The notes under the pieces: generated by a model
What the model saw: the letters and a program-made list of their open reading frames with translations, nothing else
Told to the model about the DNA's origin: nothing
The model's database searches: none
Made by a program: the position numbers and the translations under genes
In this document: piece after piece, positions 15,219 to 23,001 of the stretch
Layout: each line of letters begins with the position of its first letter
How positions within the stretch are numbered: the stretch's first letter is position 1
DNA from: Sphingobacteriaceae bacterium UBA6709
Lineage (GTDB): Bacteria > Bacteroidota > Bacteroidia > Sphingobacteriales > Sphingobacteriaceae
Assembly: GCA_002454425.1 (NCBI GenBank)
Contig: DKIV01000008.1
Coordinates: forward strand, 145,014 to 172,767
Length of the DNA stretch: 27,754 nt
Direction of reading: 5' to 3'

Positions 15219-15709
15219 TATAGATCTTTTATATCGTTAACATCATCACCCTTTTCGTCCGCTGGTGCATCGGAAACATCCTTCTTTTTTCTCCAGTTTG
15301 AGCTGAATATGATCAGCAGTCCCACAAGAATAAAAAATACAGGCCAGATCTTCTGCATCGTCAGCCACAGAGGAATACTAAAAAACTCATTAGCAAGAAA
15401 ATATATACCAAAAACAATAAGCACTGCCCCTACGATGGTACGGGGGCGATCATTTTTCTTGCGAAAAGCGTAGTCCCCTCCTTCGGCCATATCACGAGGT
15501 ATGTTTTGCCCCGGAATCCCATAATAAGGACGTGACGGAACCACAATCCATAATATTAGGTAAACCAGCACACCCGAAAAGCCGAGAAGCACCATTAATA
15601 CAAAAGCGGCCCGAATCCACACGACGTCAACATCCAAATAATCTGAAAGACCGGCAGCCACACCTGCCACAATTTTCCTACTTTCGTCTCGCTGAAGGTT
15701 CTTTTCCAT
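15218..15709 (-). CDS. PspC-domain envelope-stress protein
   Basis: A 163-residue membrane protein. The N-terminal PspC domain (residues 1-65) shows the family pattern: RKIVAGVAAGLSDYLDVDVVWIRAAFVLM, then LVYLILWIVVPSRP. A second hydrophobic part has the LiaI/LiaF-type sequence TIVGAVLIVFGIYFLANEF and IWPVFFILVGLLIIF, and an acidic tail ends the protein. PspC proteins take part in the phage-shock or envelope-stress response. The preferred start is the ATG at 15709, giving MEKNLQRDE. An upstream extension to 15805 would add atypical cysteine-rich residues and is unlikely. It leads an operon with the LiaF-like and RDD genes, divergent from the mlaE-mlaF pair. Confidence 0.88.
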   Translation of the reverse strand: MEKNLQRDESRKIVAGVAAGLSDYLDVDVVWIRAAFVLMVLLGFSGVLVYLILWIVVPSRPYYGIPGQNIPRDMAEGGDYAFRKKNDRPRTIVGAVLIVFGIYFLANEFFSIPLWLTMQKIWPVFFILVGLLIIFSSNWRKKKDVSDAPADEKGDDVNDIKDL

Positions 15710-15848
15710 TATAGATATTAATTTTATCTTTAGACAGACACAACGGCAGATTGTTACAGGTTTATTTACAAATGAAGTGCGGAGCCGCGCATCAAACATT
15801 GTCATATGAATTCTGTTGTCTATAAAAAATATAAACTCATCGTATAGA

Positions 15849-16580
15849 ATGTTTACACATTTCGGAAGATATATACTCCTGCTCCAAAAAGTATTTAAGC
15901 GTCCCGAAAAAGGTCGTATTTACTTAACAAACATGTTTAATGAAATGGTCTACATAGGTGTAGATTCATTGTTTCTCATTGGCATCATCTCCTTATTCGT
16001 TGGGGCGGTAATGACACTTCAGATAGCCTTTCAGCTATCGAGTGAACTTATACCCAGAACCATCATCGGGATGGTAAATCGCGATTCTGCAATCCTCGAG
16101 CTTAGTCCAACCATCAGCGCGCTGGTGCTTACAGGAAAAATAGGATCCGCTATATCGTCAGAAATCGGCACTATGCGCGTTACAGAACAAATCGACGCAC
16201 TAGAAATTATGGGGATCAATGCCCCTGGCTATTTGATTCTCCCAAAAATTATCGCGGGCGTTACCATGGTTCCTCTACTGGTGATTATATCCATAGGTCT
16301 CGCAATTTTTGGCGGATATTTGGGTGGTACGCTGTCTGGCGCGATCTCAGGTGCCGATTATTATCGGGGGATTACAGAAGCCTTTAATCCATACACTATA
16401 TCCGTGGCATTGGTAAAAGCCTTTTTCTTCGGATTTATCATCACTACAGTATCTTCATATCAAGGTTTTTTTGTTAAGGGCAGCGCCTTAGACGTTGGTC
16501 GCGCAAGCACGAGAACCGTAGTTACAAGCAGCATTGCCATTCTGGCGGCAGATTATATTATCACAGGCTTAATGTTATGA
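15849..16580 (+). CDS. mlaE: MlaE-family ABC permease (lipid transport)
   Basis: A permease subunit of the Mla/MCE-type ABC transporter, which moves phospholipids between the inner and outer membranes. The 243-residue length and the motifs LVLTGKIGSAISSEIGTMRVTEQIDALEIMG (about 105-135) and LPKIIAGV are diagnostic. About five hydrophobic helices are seen, the first after a basic N-terminus (FGRYILLLQKVFKRPEKG). The start was placed at ATG 15849; a TTG at 15816 opens the frame earlier but adds an atypical leader. The stop overlaps the ATPase gene by 4 bases (ATGA). No gene for the substrate-binding MlaD (MCE) protein follows, so it must lie elsewhere if present. Confidence 0.92.
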   Translation: MFTHFGRYILLLQKVFKRPEKGRIYLTNMFNEMVYIGVDSLFLIGIISLFVGAVMTLQIAFQLSSELIPRTIIGMVNRDSAILELSPTISALVLTGKIGSAISSEIGTMRVTEQIDALEIMGINAPGYLILPKIIAGVTMVPLLVIISIGLAIFGGYLGGTLSGAISGADYYRGITEAFNPYTISVALVKAFFFGFIITTVSSYQGFFVKGSALDVGRASTRTVVTSSIAILAADYIITGLML

Positions 16581-17329
16581 TCGAAATTAAAGATATCCAT
16601 AAATCTTTCGACGAAAACTACGTCTTGAAAGGAATATCCGCCGTATTTGAAGAAGGCAGGAATAACCTAATCATTGGTGGTTCAGGCTCTGGAAAAACCA
16701 CCCTGCTCAAATGTATGGTAGGCCTGCACGCCCCCGATCAAGGATGTGTACTTTATGATGGCCGAGATTTCACCAAGATGACTTTTGAGGAACGAATAGA
16801 CATTCGCAAGGAAATCGGCATGCTATTCCAGAACTCGGCGCTTTTCGACTCCATGACCGTAGAAGAAAACATCATGTTTCCCCTTAACATGTTCACTACA
16901 CAAAGCAGGGAGGAGAAACTTGAGCGCGTTAATTTCTGTCTGGAACGGGTAAACCTCAAGGATAAGAATAAACTATACCCTGCCGAACTTTCAGGAGGGA
17001 TGAAGAAGCGTGTCGGTATTGCCCGTGCGATATCGATGCAACCAAAGTATTTGTTTGTAGATGAACCCAACTCAGGACTTGATCCAAAGACGTCCATTCT
17101 CATTGACGAACTTATCAATGAGATTACTGAGGAATATAAAATTACCACAGTTGTTGTTACTCATGACATGAACTCTGTTATGGGAATCGGTGACAATATA
17201 ATATTCCTCTATCAGGGACATAAAGAATGGGTAGGATCCAACAAAGAAATTGCACATACTGACAATAAAGAGCTTAACGATTTTGTATTTGCCAGCAAGT
17301 TTATGGAGGCAGCGAAAGAACGCTTATAA
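16577..17329 (+). CDS. mlaF: MlaF-family ABC transporter ATPase (lipid transport)
   Basis: ATPase partner of the upstream permease. At 250 residues it has all the ABC motifs: Walker A at 34-42 (GGSGSGKTT), the Q-loop in MLFQNSALFDSMTVEEN, the signature LSGGM at 138-142, Walker B LFVDEP (159-164), and the switch histidine His196 in VVTHDM. The signature LSGGMKKRVGIARA is typical of MlaF. The start codon overlaps the mlaE stop by 4 bases, so translation is probably coupled. Together they form the inner-membrane half of a phospholipid transport system. The C-terminal tail (DFVFASKFMEAAKERL) is longer than the nucleotide-binding core and may contact other subunits. Confidence 0.93.
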   Translation: MIEIKDIHKSFDENYVLKGISAVFEEGRNNLIIGGSGSGKTTLLKCMVGLHAPDQGCVLYDGRDFTKMTFEERIDIRKEIGMLFQNSALFDSMTVEENIMFPLNMFTTQSREEKLERVNFCLERVNLKDKNKLYPAELSGGMKKRVGIARAISMQPKYLFVDEPNSGLDPKTSILIDELINEITEEYKITTVVVTHDMNSVMGIGDNIIFLYQGHKEWVGSNKEIAHTDNKELNDFVFASKFMEAAKERL

Positions 17330-17393
17330 TCGCAACGTTTCTCTAAAATAGAATGCTTTATAACCTTGCGCCTGATGGCCTGAAAAAAATCAT

Positions 17394-17401
17394 TACCTTT
17401 G
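17394..17401 (+). promoter_or_regulatory. -7 promoter element before the methyltransferase gene
   Basis: TACCTTTG is an exact TAnnTTTG match 22 bases before the ATG at 17424. It is the same octamer as the SRP RNA promoter. A TTG upstream (17366-17368) is too far away for the usual 19-base spacer. Confidence 0.55.
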
Positions 17402-17423
17402 CCGTTTTACGAAAATAAAACAG

Positions 17424-18311
17424 ATGATATCATTACTTACTCCTTCGTTCTGGAAAGATTATGAGTTAATAGACTGCGGGGATTTTGAAAAACTGGAGCG
17501 CTTCGGAAACCTCGTACTTATACGACCAGAGCCTCAGGCGGTATGGTCAAAACAATTGCCCGAGGCGGAATGGCAACGTTTACATGATATCAAATTTAAG
17601 GGTCGCTCAGCGACCTCGGGTGAATGGATAAAGAAAAATCCCAAAGCTCCCGATCGTTGGCATATAACCTACGGAAATAACGATGTATCCATTAAACTGC
17701 GCCTGGCTCTAACATCGTTCAAACATGTAGGTGTATTTCCAGAGCAAGCAGTGAATTGGGACTACATAAGCGATACCGTACGACGCTTTAAAACGCCCAA
17801 TCCACGGGTGCTTAATCTTTTCGCGTATACTGGCGGAGCCTCTCTGGTAGCTCGCGCGGCAGGAGCGGATACAACACACGTCGATTCAATTCGCCAAGTG
17901 GTAACCTGGTCTAACGAGAACATGGAGCTTTCGCAACTTCGCGATATAAGATGGGTAATTGAGGACGCCCTTAAGTTTGTAAAGCGCGAGATAAAACGCG
18001 GCAAAAAGTATAACGGTATTATTCTCGACCCTCCTGCATACGGACACGGGCCCAATGGTGAGAAGTGGAAACTTGAAGATCATATTCTCGAAATGATGCA
18101 GGATGTAGCACAACTGTTGGATGATGAAGAGCATTTCCTCATTCTTAACACCTACTCTCTTGGCTTCTCATCCGTAATCGTTGAAAATCTCTTAAAGAGC
18201 ACGATCCGCGATCCGCAGAATCTGGAAATTGGCGAGCTCTACCTGCAGGCGACAGCCGGCAGCAAACTTCCCTTAGGCGTATTTGGCAAAACAAGAAAAT
18301 TCAAATCATAA
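17424..18311 (+). CDS. Class I SAM-dependent methyltransferase, RlmI-like
   Basis: A 295-residue methyltransferase of the RlmI/COG1092 type; E. coli relatives methylate cytosines of 23S rRNA. The SAM-binding motif is VLNLFAYTGGASLVARAAGA (about residues 129-148), followed by the acidic VDSIRQVVTWSNENM. The motif LDPPAYGHG (about 202-210) resembles the catalytic region of RlmI-like enzymes. No N-terminal PUA domain can be recognised, and the first 110 residues are less conserved. The RNA target is therefore uncertain. The ATG at 17424 is supported by a promoter element just upstream. The next gene starts 37 bases after the stop and may share the transcript. Confidence 0.85.
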   Translation: MISLLTPSFWKDYELIDCGDFEKLERFGNLVLIRPEPQAVWSKQLPEAEWQRLHDIKFKGRSATSGEWIKKNPKAPDRWHITYGNNDVSIKLRLALTSFKHVGVFPEQAVNWDYISDTVRRFKTPNPRVLNLFAYTGGASLVARAAGADTTHVDSIRQVVTWSNENMELSQLRDIRWVIEDALKFVKREIKRGKKYNGIILDPPAYGHGPNGEKWKLEDHILEMMQDVAQLLDDEEHFLILNTYSLGFSSVIVENLLKSTIRDPQNLEIGELYLQATAGSKLPLGVFGKTRKFKS

Positions 18312-18348
18312 ATCTAAAATTAACGAACATAGCAATAACCAAATCTTT

Positions 18349-19404
18349 ATGAAGTACAGATACTCCCTAATACTAGCCGCTGCTATCGGCGTGATTACCA
18401 TGGGCTGCGGATCAAATACCGGCAAAGCAAGTAACACTGCTTCTAACGGCGACAGCGCCGCAGCTGTAAAGCAAGAAGGTGCTACAGAAAACGAAGGGGC
18501 AGAAAGCTCAACAAGCCAGCCGGTTGATACTGCCGCCTATAATCGCAAAATTAAAGAACTGGCGAATGGTGATACGTCAGGATACTGGCCTGTAAAAAAA
18601 CAGCCATACCCGCTCGCGGGAGCAATTTTACCTTTTAAACGAGTAATTGCTTATTATGGTAACCTATACTCAAAAAAAATGGGTGTATTAGGAGAATATC
18701 CACCTGAGCAAATGCTGAAGATGCTAGATCAGGAAGTGAAAAAGTGGGAAAAGGCAGATCCTAAAACTCCGGTACAACCGGCACTACATTACATTGCGGT
18801 TGTTGCCCAGGGCGACGGTGGCAAGGACGGAAAGTTCCGCTATCGCATGCCATTCAAGCAAATAGACTCTGTACTAAAGATTGCTGCGAAAAGAAAGGCG
18901 ATCGTTTTTCTTGACATTCAGGTAGCGCTAAGCGATATACATTCTGAATTGCCATTACTGGAGCCGTATTTAAAGCTTCCAAATGTACACCTGGGTATAG
19001 ATCCTGAGTTTTCCATGAAAACGGGTGCGAAGCCGGGCACACGTATCGGAACGTATGATGCGGCCGACGTGAATTACGCGTCTGACTTTTTGGCGAAACT
19101 CGTTCGCGCTAATAACTTACCACCGAAGATCCTTACCGTTCATCGTTTTACCAAAAAAATGGTTACCAACACCCAAAATATAAAACTGCGCCCCGAGGTT
19201 CAGATTGTGATGCACATGGATGGATGGGGTGAACCAGAACTCAAAAAAGGCACTTACCGCCATTTTATCTTCCCTGAGCCTGTACAGTTTACAGGATTCA
19301 AACTGTTCTATAAAAATGACCTGAAGAAGGCTCCTCATCAGATGATGACACCTCAGGATCTTCTTAAGCTGAAACCTCAGCCGGTTTACATACAATATCA
19401 GTAG
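18349..19404 (+). CDS. Uncharacterised lipoprotein, probable TIM-barrel hydrolase-like fold
   Basis: A 351-residue probable lipoprotein. The signal peptide ends in TMGC (Cys20), a degenerate lipobox, then about 60 residues of Ser/Ala/Glu-rich linker, then a folded domain. The domain has a run of conserved-looking motifs: YYGN (102-105), MGVLGE (111-116), FLDIQ (187-191), GIDPEF (216-221), HRF (265-267) and MHMDGWG (288-294). Acidic residues at strand ends and alternating strands and helices suggest a TIM barrel like those of glycoside hydrolases. I recall similar uncharacterised exported proteins in Actinobacteria, but know of no assigned function. The start is ATG 18349, since the frame extension to 18283 would cover the end of the preceding gene. 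A terminator follows. Confidence 0.72.
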   Translation: MKYRYSLILAAAIGVITMGCGSNTGKASNTASNGDSAAAVKQEGATENEGAESSTSQPVDTAAYNRKIKELANGDTSGYWPVKKQPYPLAGAILPFKRVIAYYGNLYSKKMGVLGEYPPEQMLKMLDQEVKKWEKADPKTPVQPALHYIAVVAQGDGGKDGKFRYRMPFKQIDSVLKIAAKRKAIVFLDIQVALSDIHSELPLLEPYLKLPNVHLGIDPEFSMKTGAKPGTRIGTYDAADVNYASDFLAKLVRANNLPPKILTVHRFTKKMVTNTQNIKLRPEVQIVMHMDGWGEPELKKGTYRHFIFPEPVQFTGFKLFYKNDLKKAPHQMMTPQDLLKLKPQPVYIQYQ

Positions 19405-19429
19405 GCACAAATTCATGAGATAATTGACA

Positions 19430-19465
19430 GGCCAGCAGGAACAAAAACCTGCTGGCCTTATTATT
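19430..19465 (+). terminator. Rho-independent terminator after the lipoprotein gene
   Basis: The 10-base arms GGCCAGCAGG (19430-19439) and CCTGCTGGCC (19448-19457) are perfectly complementary with an 8-base loop and are followed by TTATTATT. Confidence 0.88.
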
Positions 19466-19518
19466 GTTAACACACTTGTGCCACTTTGATAAAAACAAGG
19501 GCAATAAAAAACACAACT

Positions 19519-20046
19519 ATGAAAGCAACATTTGGAGCCGGATGCTTCTGGTGTACGGAAGCAATATTTCAGTCGATGGAGGGCGTCAGCAACGTCGAAT
19601 CCGGATATATGGGTGGCGCCGTACCCGATCCTACCTATATGGATGTCTGTAGCGGCACTACTGGTCACGCCGAAGTGATACAGTTCGATTATGATCCCGA
19701 ACGGGTGAGCTTCGAAGAACTCATGCTGGCCTTCTTCAAAACACATAACCCAACAACGCTGAACCGACAGGGCAACGATGTAGGAACGCAATACCGCTCG
19801 GTTATATTCTTTCACAATGAGGAACAGAAGACTGCCGCTGAAACGATGATCAGAACGTTAAACGAACAACGCATTTATCCGCAGGCCATTGTCACTGAAG
19901 TAAGTCCGGCAGTGGCATTCTATAAAGCAGAAGAATACCATCAGAACTACTATTTCGACAACCCATCCAAGCCATACTGCATGTTCGTCATTCAGCCGAA
20001 ACTGGCGAAGTTCGCTGAAGAGTTTCGCGAAAAGTTAAAGGTTTAG
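19519..20046 (+). CDS. msrA: Peptide methionine-S-sulfoxide reductase MsrA
   Basis: Repairs oxidised methionine by reducing the S-sulfoxide with thioredoxin. The 175-residue length is that of a cytoplasmic MsrA. The catalytic Cys9 lies in GAGCFWCTEA, with Cys12 and Glu14 beside it, and the conserved Asp and Tyr are in VGTQYRSVIFFH. One further cysteine near the C-terminus (Cys154, in KPYCMFVI) may act as a resolving residue. The start at ATG 19519 gives the usual N-terminus. An earlier TTG at 19486 would add atypical basic residues. A single gene, it ends in a terminator shared with parC. Confidence 0.94.
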   Translation: MKATFGAGCFWCTEAIFQSMEGVSNVESGYMGGAVPDPTYMDVCSGTTGHAEVIQFDYDPERVSFEELMLAFFKTHNPTTLNRQGNDVGTQYRSVIFFHNEEQKTAAETMIRTLNEQRIYPQAIVTEVSPAVAFYKAEEYHQNYYFDNPSKPYCMFVIQPKLAKFAEEFREKLKV

Positions 20047-20060
20047 GTATCCGGAGTATT

Positions 20061-20106
20061 AAAACAACAAAGGAGGAGCTCATTCCGAGTCCTCCTTTAT
20101 TGTTTT
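20061..20106. terminator. Bidirectional terminator between msrA and parC
   Basis: AAAGGAGGA (20069-20077) pairs with TCCTCCTTT (20090-20098) around a 12-base loop. A-rich sequence precedes and ATTGTTTT follows, so it can serve msrA (plus) and parC (minus). Confidence 0.85.
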
Positions 20107-20131
20107 ACTTAATGTTGATCTTTCAGACAGA

Positions 20132-22774
20132 TCAGAACATTCCCAGTTGCCCTTTGTCATCCAAATCCAGATCTACATCGTCGGGATTTATGATTTCAAA
20201 ATCTACCGTCTTAGTTTGTTTAAACGCCGCATCTTCTCCTGCCCTTTCCGAAGAATTCTCAGCCGCCTCCGGATATATCTCAGACAGCAGTTCTACATGC
20301 TTGATCTCGTGTAAAGACAACCTGTTTCCCTGAGCCTTCATGCCTTTAACATCGATCACCTCTTCCAGGTTTAACTCATAGCTTTCGGGCGTTTGCGTGC
20401 GGCCTTTTAACACGTCCAATCTTACAGTTATCTGTGTCGCTCCTGAAATAAACAACATCTTCGATCCTTGCTCCTCGTTAATAAGACTAACCGACTTACC
20501 GGCAGCAAGATCGTCGAGCGTAAAACGCTTCACAAAATAATTCTTTGATTTCCCATCGACGTGAACTACCGAATAAACCTTCTGCGGATCATATTTCTCA
20601 ATAAGAATCATCTTATCATCAAAGTGATTGGTGAGATCAAAAGAGCTCAACTCATAAACACCCTCGCTTGTCACGCTCACTATCTTATCGGAGCCGTCAA
20701 ATTCTCCAAGGTATTTACCACGAGCATCGACGTTCAGGCGTCGTAAAATCTCATCGAACCATATCTTTCTGCCAGCTAGTGTCGATACCCCTTTTGACTT
20801 AAGCAGAATCTTCTTCACAGGAAACTTAGTAACAATATTACCCAGAGCCCCACGACCTTTTATAGCCACCTCCGCAAAATCGATATCAAGGCTCAATTTC
20901 TTGAGTTTCGAGTGAGGCTTTAACTGAATATTCACCACCTCGGCTTCTCCATTCGGATTGGCGCTGAAATACGTCATCTTAGACCCCTTAGAGCCTTTCG
21001 TTAAATCATATTCCTTATCGCGCGTTACGCCCAATACCGAGAAGCGCTTAATATATGATATGCCGCTTTCACCATCTTTATAAATCATATTGTACACCGT
21101 TCGCTCATCCCCTTTCTTGAACACAGCAACATGTACAATACCCTTACCGACGAATACCTTATCCTGTACTTTGGTCACCTGACATATTCCATTCTCCCGA
21201 AATACGATAATCTCATCCAAATCAGAACAATCACAAACAAACTCGTCCTTCTTCAGTCCCGAACCTATAAAGCCCTCTTCACGATTCACATAGAGCTTAA
21301 CATTTGCCAGGGCCACCTGCGTAGCTTCCACCTTTCCAAAGGTGCGTAACTCCGTCTTACGTTCTCTTCCCTTTCCGTACTTATCGCGAATCTTCTCATA
21401 CCATGAAATAGTATAAGCTACCAAATGCTTCAGATGCTTACTAACTTCCTTAATCTCAGCATCAAGTGCCTGCATCTGCTCATCAGCCTTCTTCAGGTCG
21501 AAGCGCGTAATGCTGCTCATGGGCTTATCGATAAGTCGCTTATAGTCCTCCGCAACAATTTCGCGGTAAAATAAGCTGAAGAATGGTTCAAACAGCATAT
21601 TCAGCACCTCGACCACCGTATCAAAATTCCCCGCGCTCTCATAATCAGGATGCTTATACATCCCTTCTTGTATGAAGATCTTCAACAGCGAACTAAAGAA
21701 AATTTTCTCCTTTAACTCCGCCAATCTAATTTCTAATTCCCGGCGAAGTAGGGCTTTGGTGTTTTCTGTATTCCTGATGAGGATATCATTAACACTCATA
21801 AAATGAGGCTTATCTTCCAGGATTACGCAAGTATTAGGAGATATGGATACCTCACAATCAGTAAAGGCGTACAGCGCATCAATGGTAACATCGGGAGAGA
21901 TTCCCGGAGCCAGATGCACAATAACTTCAACATCGCGAGCTGTATTATCCTCAATCTTCTTGATCTTTATCTTACCCTTATCATTGGCAGAGATAATACT
22001 ATCAATCAATCCTCCAGTAGTAGTAGTAAAAGGAATTTCAGTAATAGCGAGGGTTTTCTTGTCTCGTTCAAGGATCCGTGCCCGCACGCGTACTTTTCCG
22101 CCACGCTGTCCCTCGTTATAGTTAGAACAGTCGGCCATTCCTCCCGTAGGGAAATCAGGAACAAGATCTGGACGACGCCCTTCCAATACACCTATGGAAG
22201 CATCAATAAGCTCTATAAAATTATGAGGAAGGATCTTGGTAGCCAGACCTACGGCAATCCCTTCGGCTCCCTGAGCAAGCAGCAGGGGGAACTTAACAGG
22301 TAAGGTTACCGGTTCGTTATTTCGCCCGTCGTAACTTGCTTGCCACTCCGTTGTATCAGGATTAAAAACTACATCATTGGCGAACTTTGATAAACGAGCC
22401 TCAATATAACGAGGAGCTGCCGCCGAGTCGCCGGTAATGGGATCACCCCAGTTTCCCTGGGTATCTATAAGGAGATTTTTTTGTCCTATTTGAACCATCG
22501 CGTCGCCAATGGAAGCGTCGCCATGGGGGTGGTACTTCATCGTATTACCGATAACATTGGCGGCCTTATTAAAACGTCCATCGTCCATTTCCTTCAGCGA
22601 GTGAAGAATACGCCGTTGCACCGGTTTAAACCCATCATTAACATGTGGTACCGCACGGTCCAGGATCACGTAAGACGCATAATCAAGGAACCAATTTTCA
22701 TATAATCCCCTAATAGGGGTTACATTTTGAAGTTTTTCGTTTTGCTCGTTAATGTCTGCTGATTCGTCGTTCAT
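20132..22774 (-). CDS. parC: DNA topoisomerase IV subunit A (GyrA/ParC family)
   Basis: Type IIA topoisomerase A subunit of 880 residues; with ParE it separates replicated chromosomes. The N-terminal breakage-reunion domain begins LYENWFLDYASYVILDRAVP. The catalytic Tyr123 lies in AAPRYIEARLS with Arg122. The C-terminal half is a beta-pinwheel, with VAIKGRGALGN in place of the GyrA box QRRGGKG. The lack of a canonical GyrA box and the AAAPRYIEARLS context favour the Bacteroidetes ParC over GyrA. In the quinolone pocket (HPHGDASIGD, 82-91) the usual serine is Ala87 while the acidic Asp91 is kept. The tail is acidic (DDVDLDLDDKG). No parE gene is beside it. Its ATG lies nine bases after a perfect -7 element. 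Confidence 0.92.
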   Translation of the reverse strand: MNDESADINEQNEKLQNVTPIRGLYENWFLDYASYVILDRAVPHVNDGFKPVQRRILHSLKEMDDGRFNKAANVIGNTMKYHPHGDASIGDAMVQIGQKNLLIDTQGNWGDPITGDSAAAPRYIEARLSKFANDVVFNPDTTEWQASYDGRNNEPVTLPVKFPLLLAQGAEGIAVGLATKILPHNFIELIDASIGVLEGRRPDLVPDFPTGGMADCSNYNEGQRGGKVRVRARILERDKKTLAITEIPFTTTTGGLIDSIISANDKGKIKIKKIEDNTARDVEVIVHLAPGISPDVTIDALYAFTDCEVSISPNTCVILEDKPHFMSVNDILIRNTENTKALLRRELEIRLAELKEKIFFSSLLKIFIQEGMYKHPDYESAGNFDTVVEVLNMLFEPFFSLFYREIVAEDYKRLIDKPMSSITRFDLKKADEQMQALDAEIKEVSKHLKHLVAYTISWYEKIRDKYGKGRERKTELRTFGKVEATQVALANVKLYVNREEGFIGSGLKKDEFVCDCSDLDEIIVFRENGICQVTKVQDKVFVGKGIVHVAVFKKGDERTVYNMIYKDGESGISYIKRFSVLGVTRDKEYDLTKGSKGSKMTYFSANPNGEAEVVNIQLKPHSKLKKLSLDIDFAEVAIKGRGALGNIVTKFPVKKILLKSKGVSTLAGRKIWFDEILRRLNVDARGKYLGEFDGSDKIVSVTSEGVYELSSFDLTNHFDDKMILIEKYDPQKVYSVVHVDGKSKNYFVKRFTLDDLAAGKSVSLINEEQGSKMLFISGATQITVRLDVLKGRTQTPESYELNLEEVIDVKGMKAQGNRLSLHEIKHVELLSEIYPEAAENSSERAGEDAAFKQTKTVDFEIINPDDVDLDLDDKGQLGMF

Positions 22775-22782
22775 CTGTGCGG

Positions 22783-22790
22783 CAAAGATA
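22783..22790 (-). promoter_or_regulatory. -7 promoter element of parC
   Basis: On the minus strand TATCTTTG is an exact TAnnTTTG match ending nine bases before the start codon at 22774. Initiation about six bases downstream would leave only a few leader bases, so the mRNA is probably leaderless. No good -33 TTTG stands 19 bases upstream. Confidence 0.55.
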
Positions 22791-22898
22791 ACAAAAATCC
22801 CGTTTATTGAGCCGCCAACGGTTCATCAAGCGCAGCTGCATGATCATTTACTGAGCCCTGATTTAAAGCTCTAAACACCCGGATTATAAAAATACAGA

Positions 22899-22916
22899 TT
22901 CAGGGATATCCCTGAA
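22899..22916. terminator. Perfect 18-bp palindrome; probable terminator of the NCS2 permease gene
   Basis: TTCAGGGATATCCCTGAA is an exact palindrome. On the minus strand it folds as a 7-bp stem with an ATAT loop, and T-rich sequence (TCTGTATTTTTAT) follows. It lies about 85 bases past the permease stop codon. Since it is also about 110 bases upstream of the parC promoter, an operator function cannot be excluded. Confidence 0.55.
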
Positions 22917-23001
22917 ATAAAGCTTCATATGGCTATTTCAGTAACTCAAAAGAAATCCGACATTTTCAGAACGTTGCCCCTCATTATCTCTTCCTTCAAT
23001 T

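Noticed and set aside
15816..15848. TTG start extending MlaE by eleven residues
   Set aside because: ATG 15849 gives the standard N-terminus of the family.
19117..19815. 232-codon minus-strand frame
   Set aside because: It is antisense to the lipoprotein gene and msrA, crosses the terminator between them, and resembles no protein.
21803..22303. 166-codon plus-strand frame
   Set aside because: It is antisense to the conserved core of parC and is a shadow frame.
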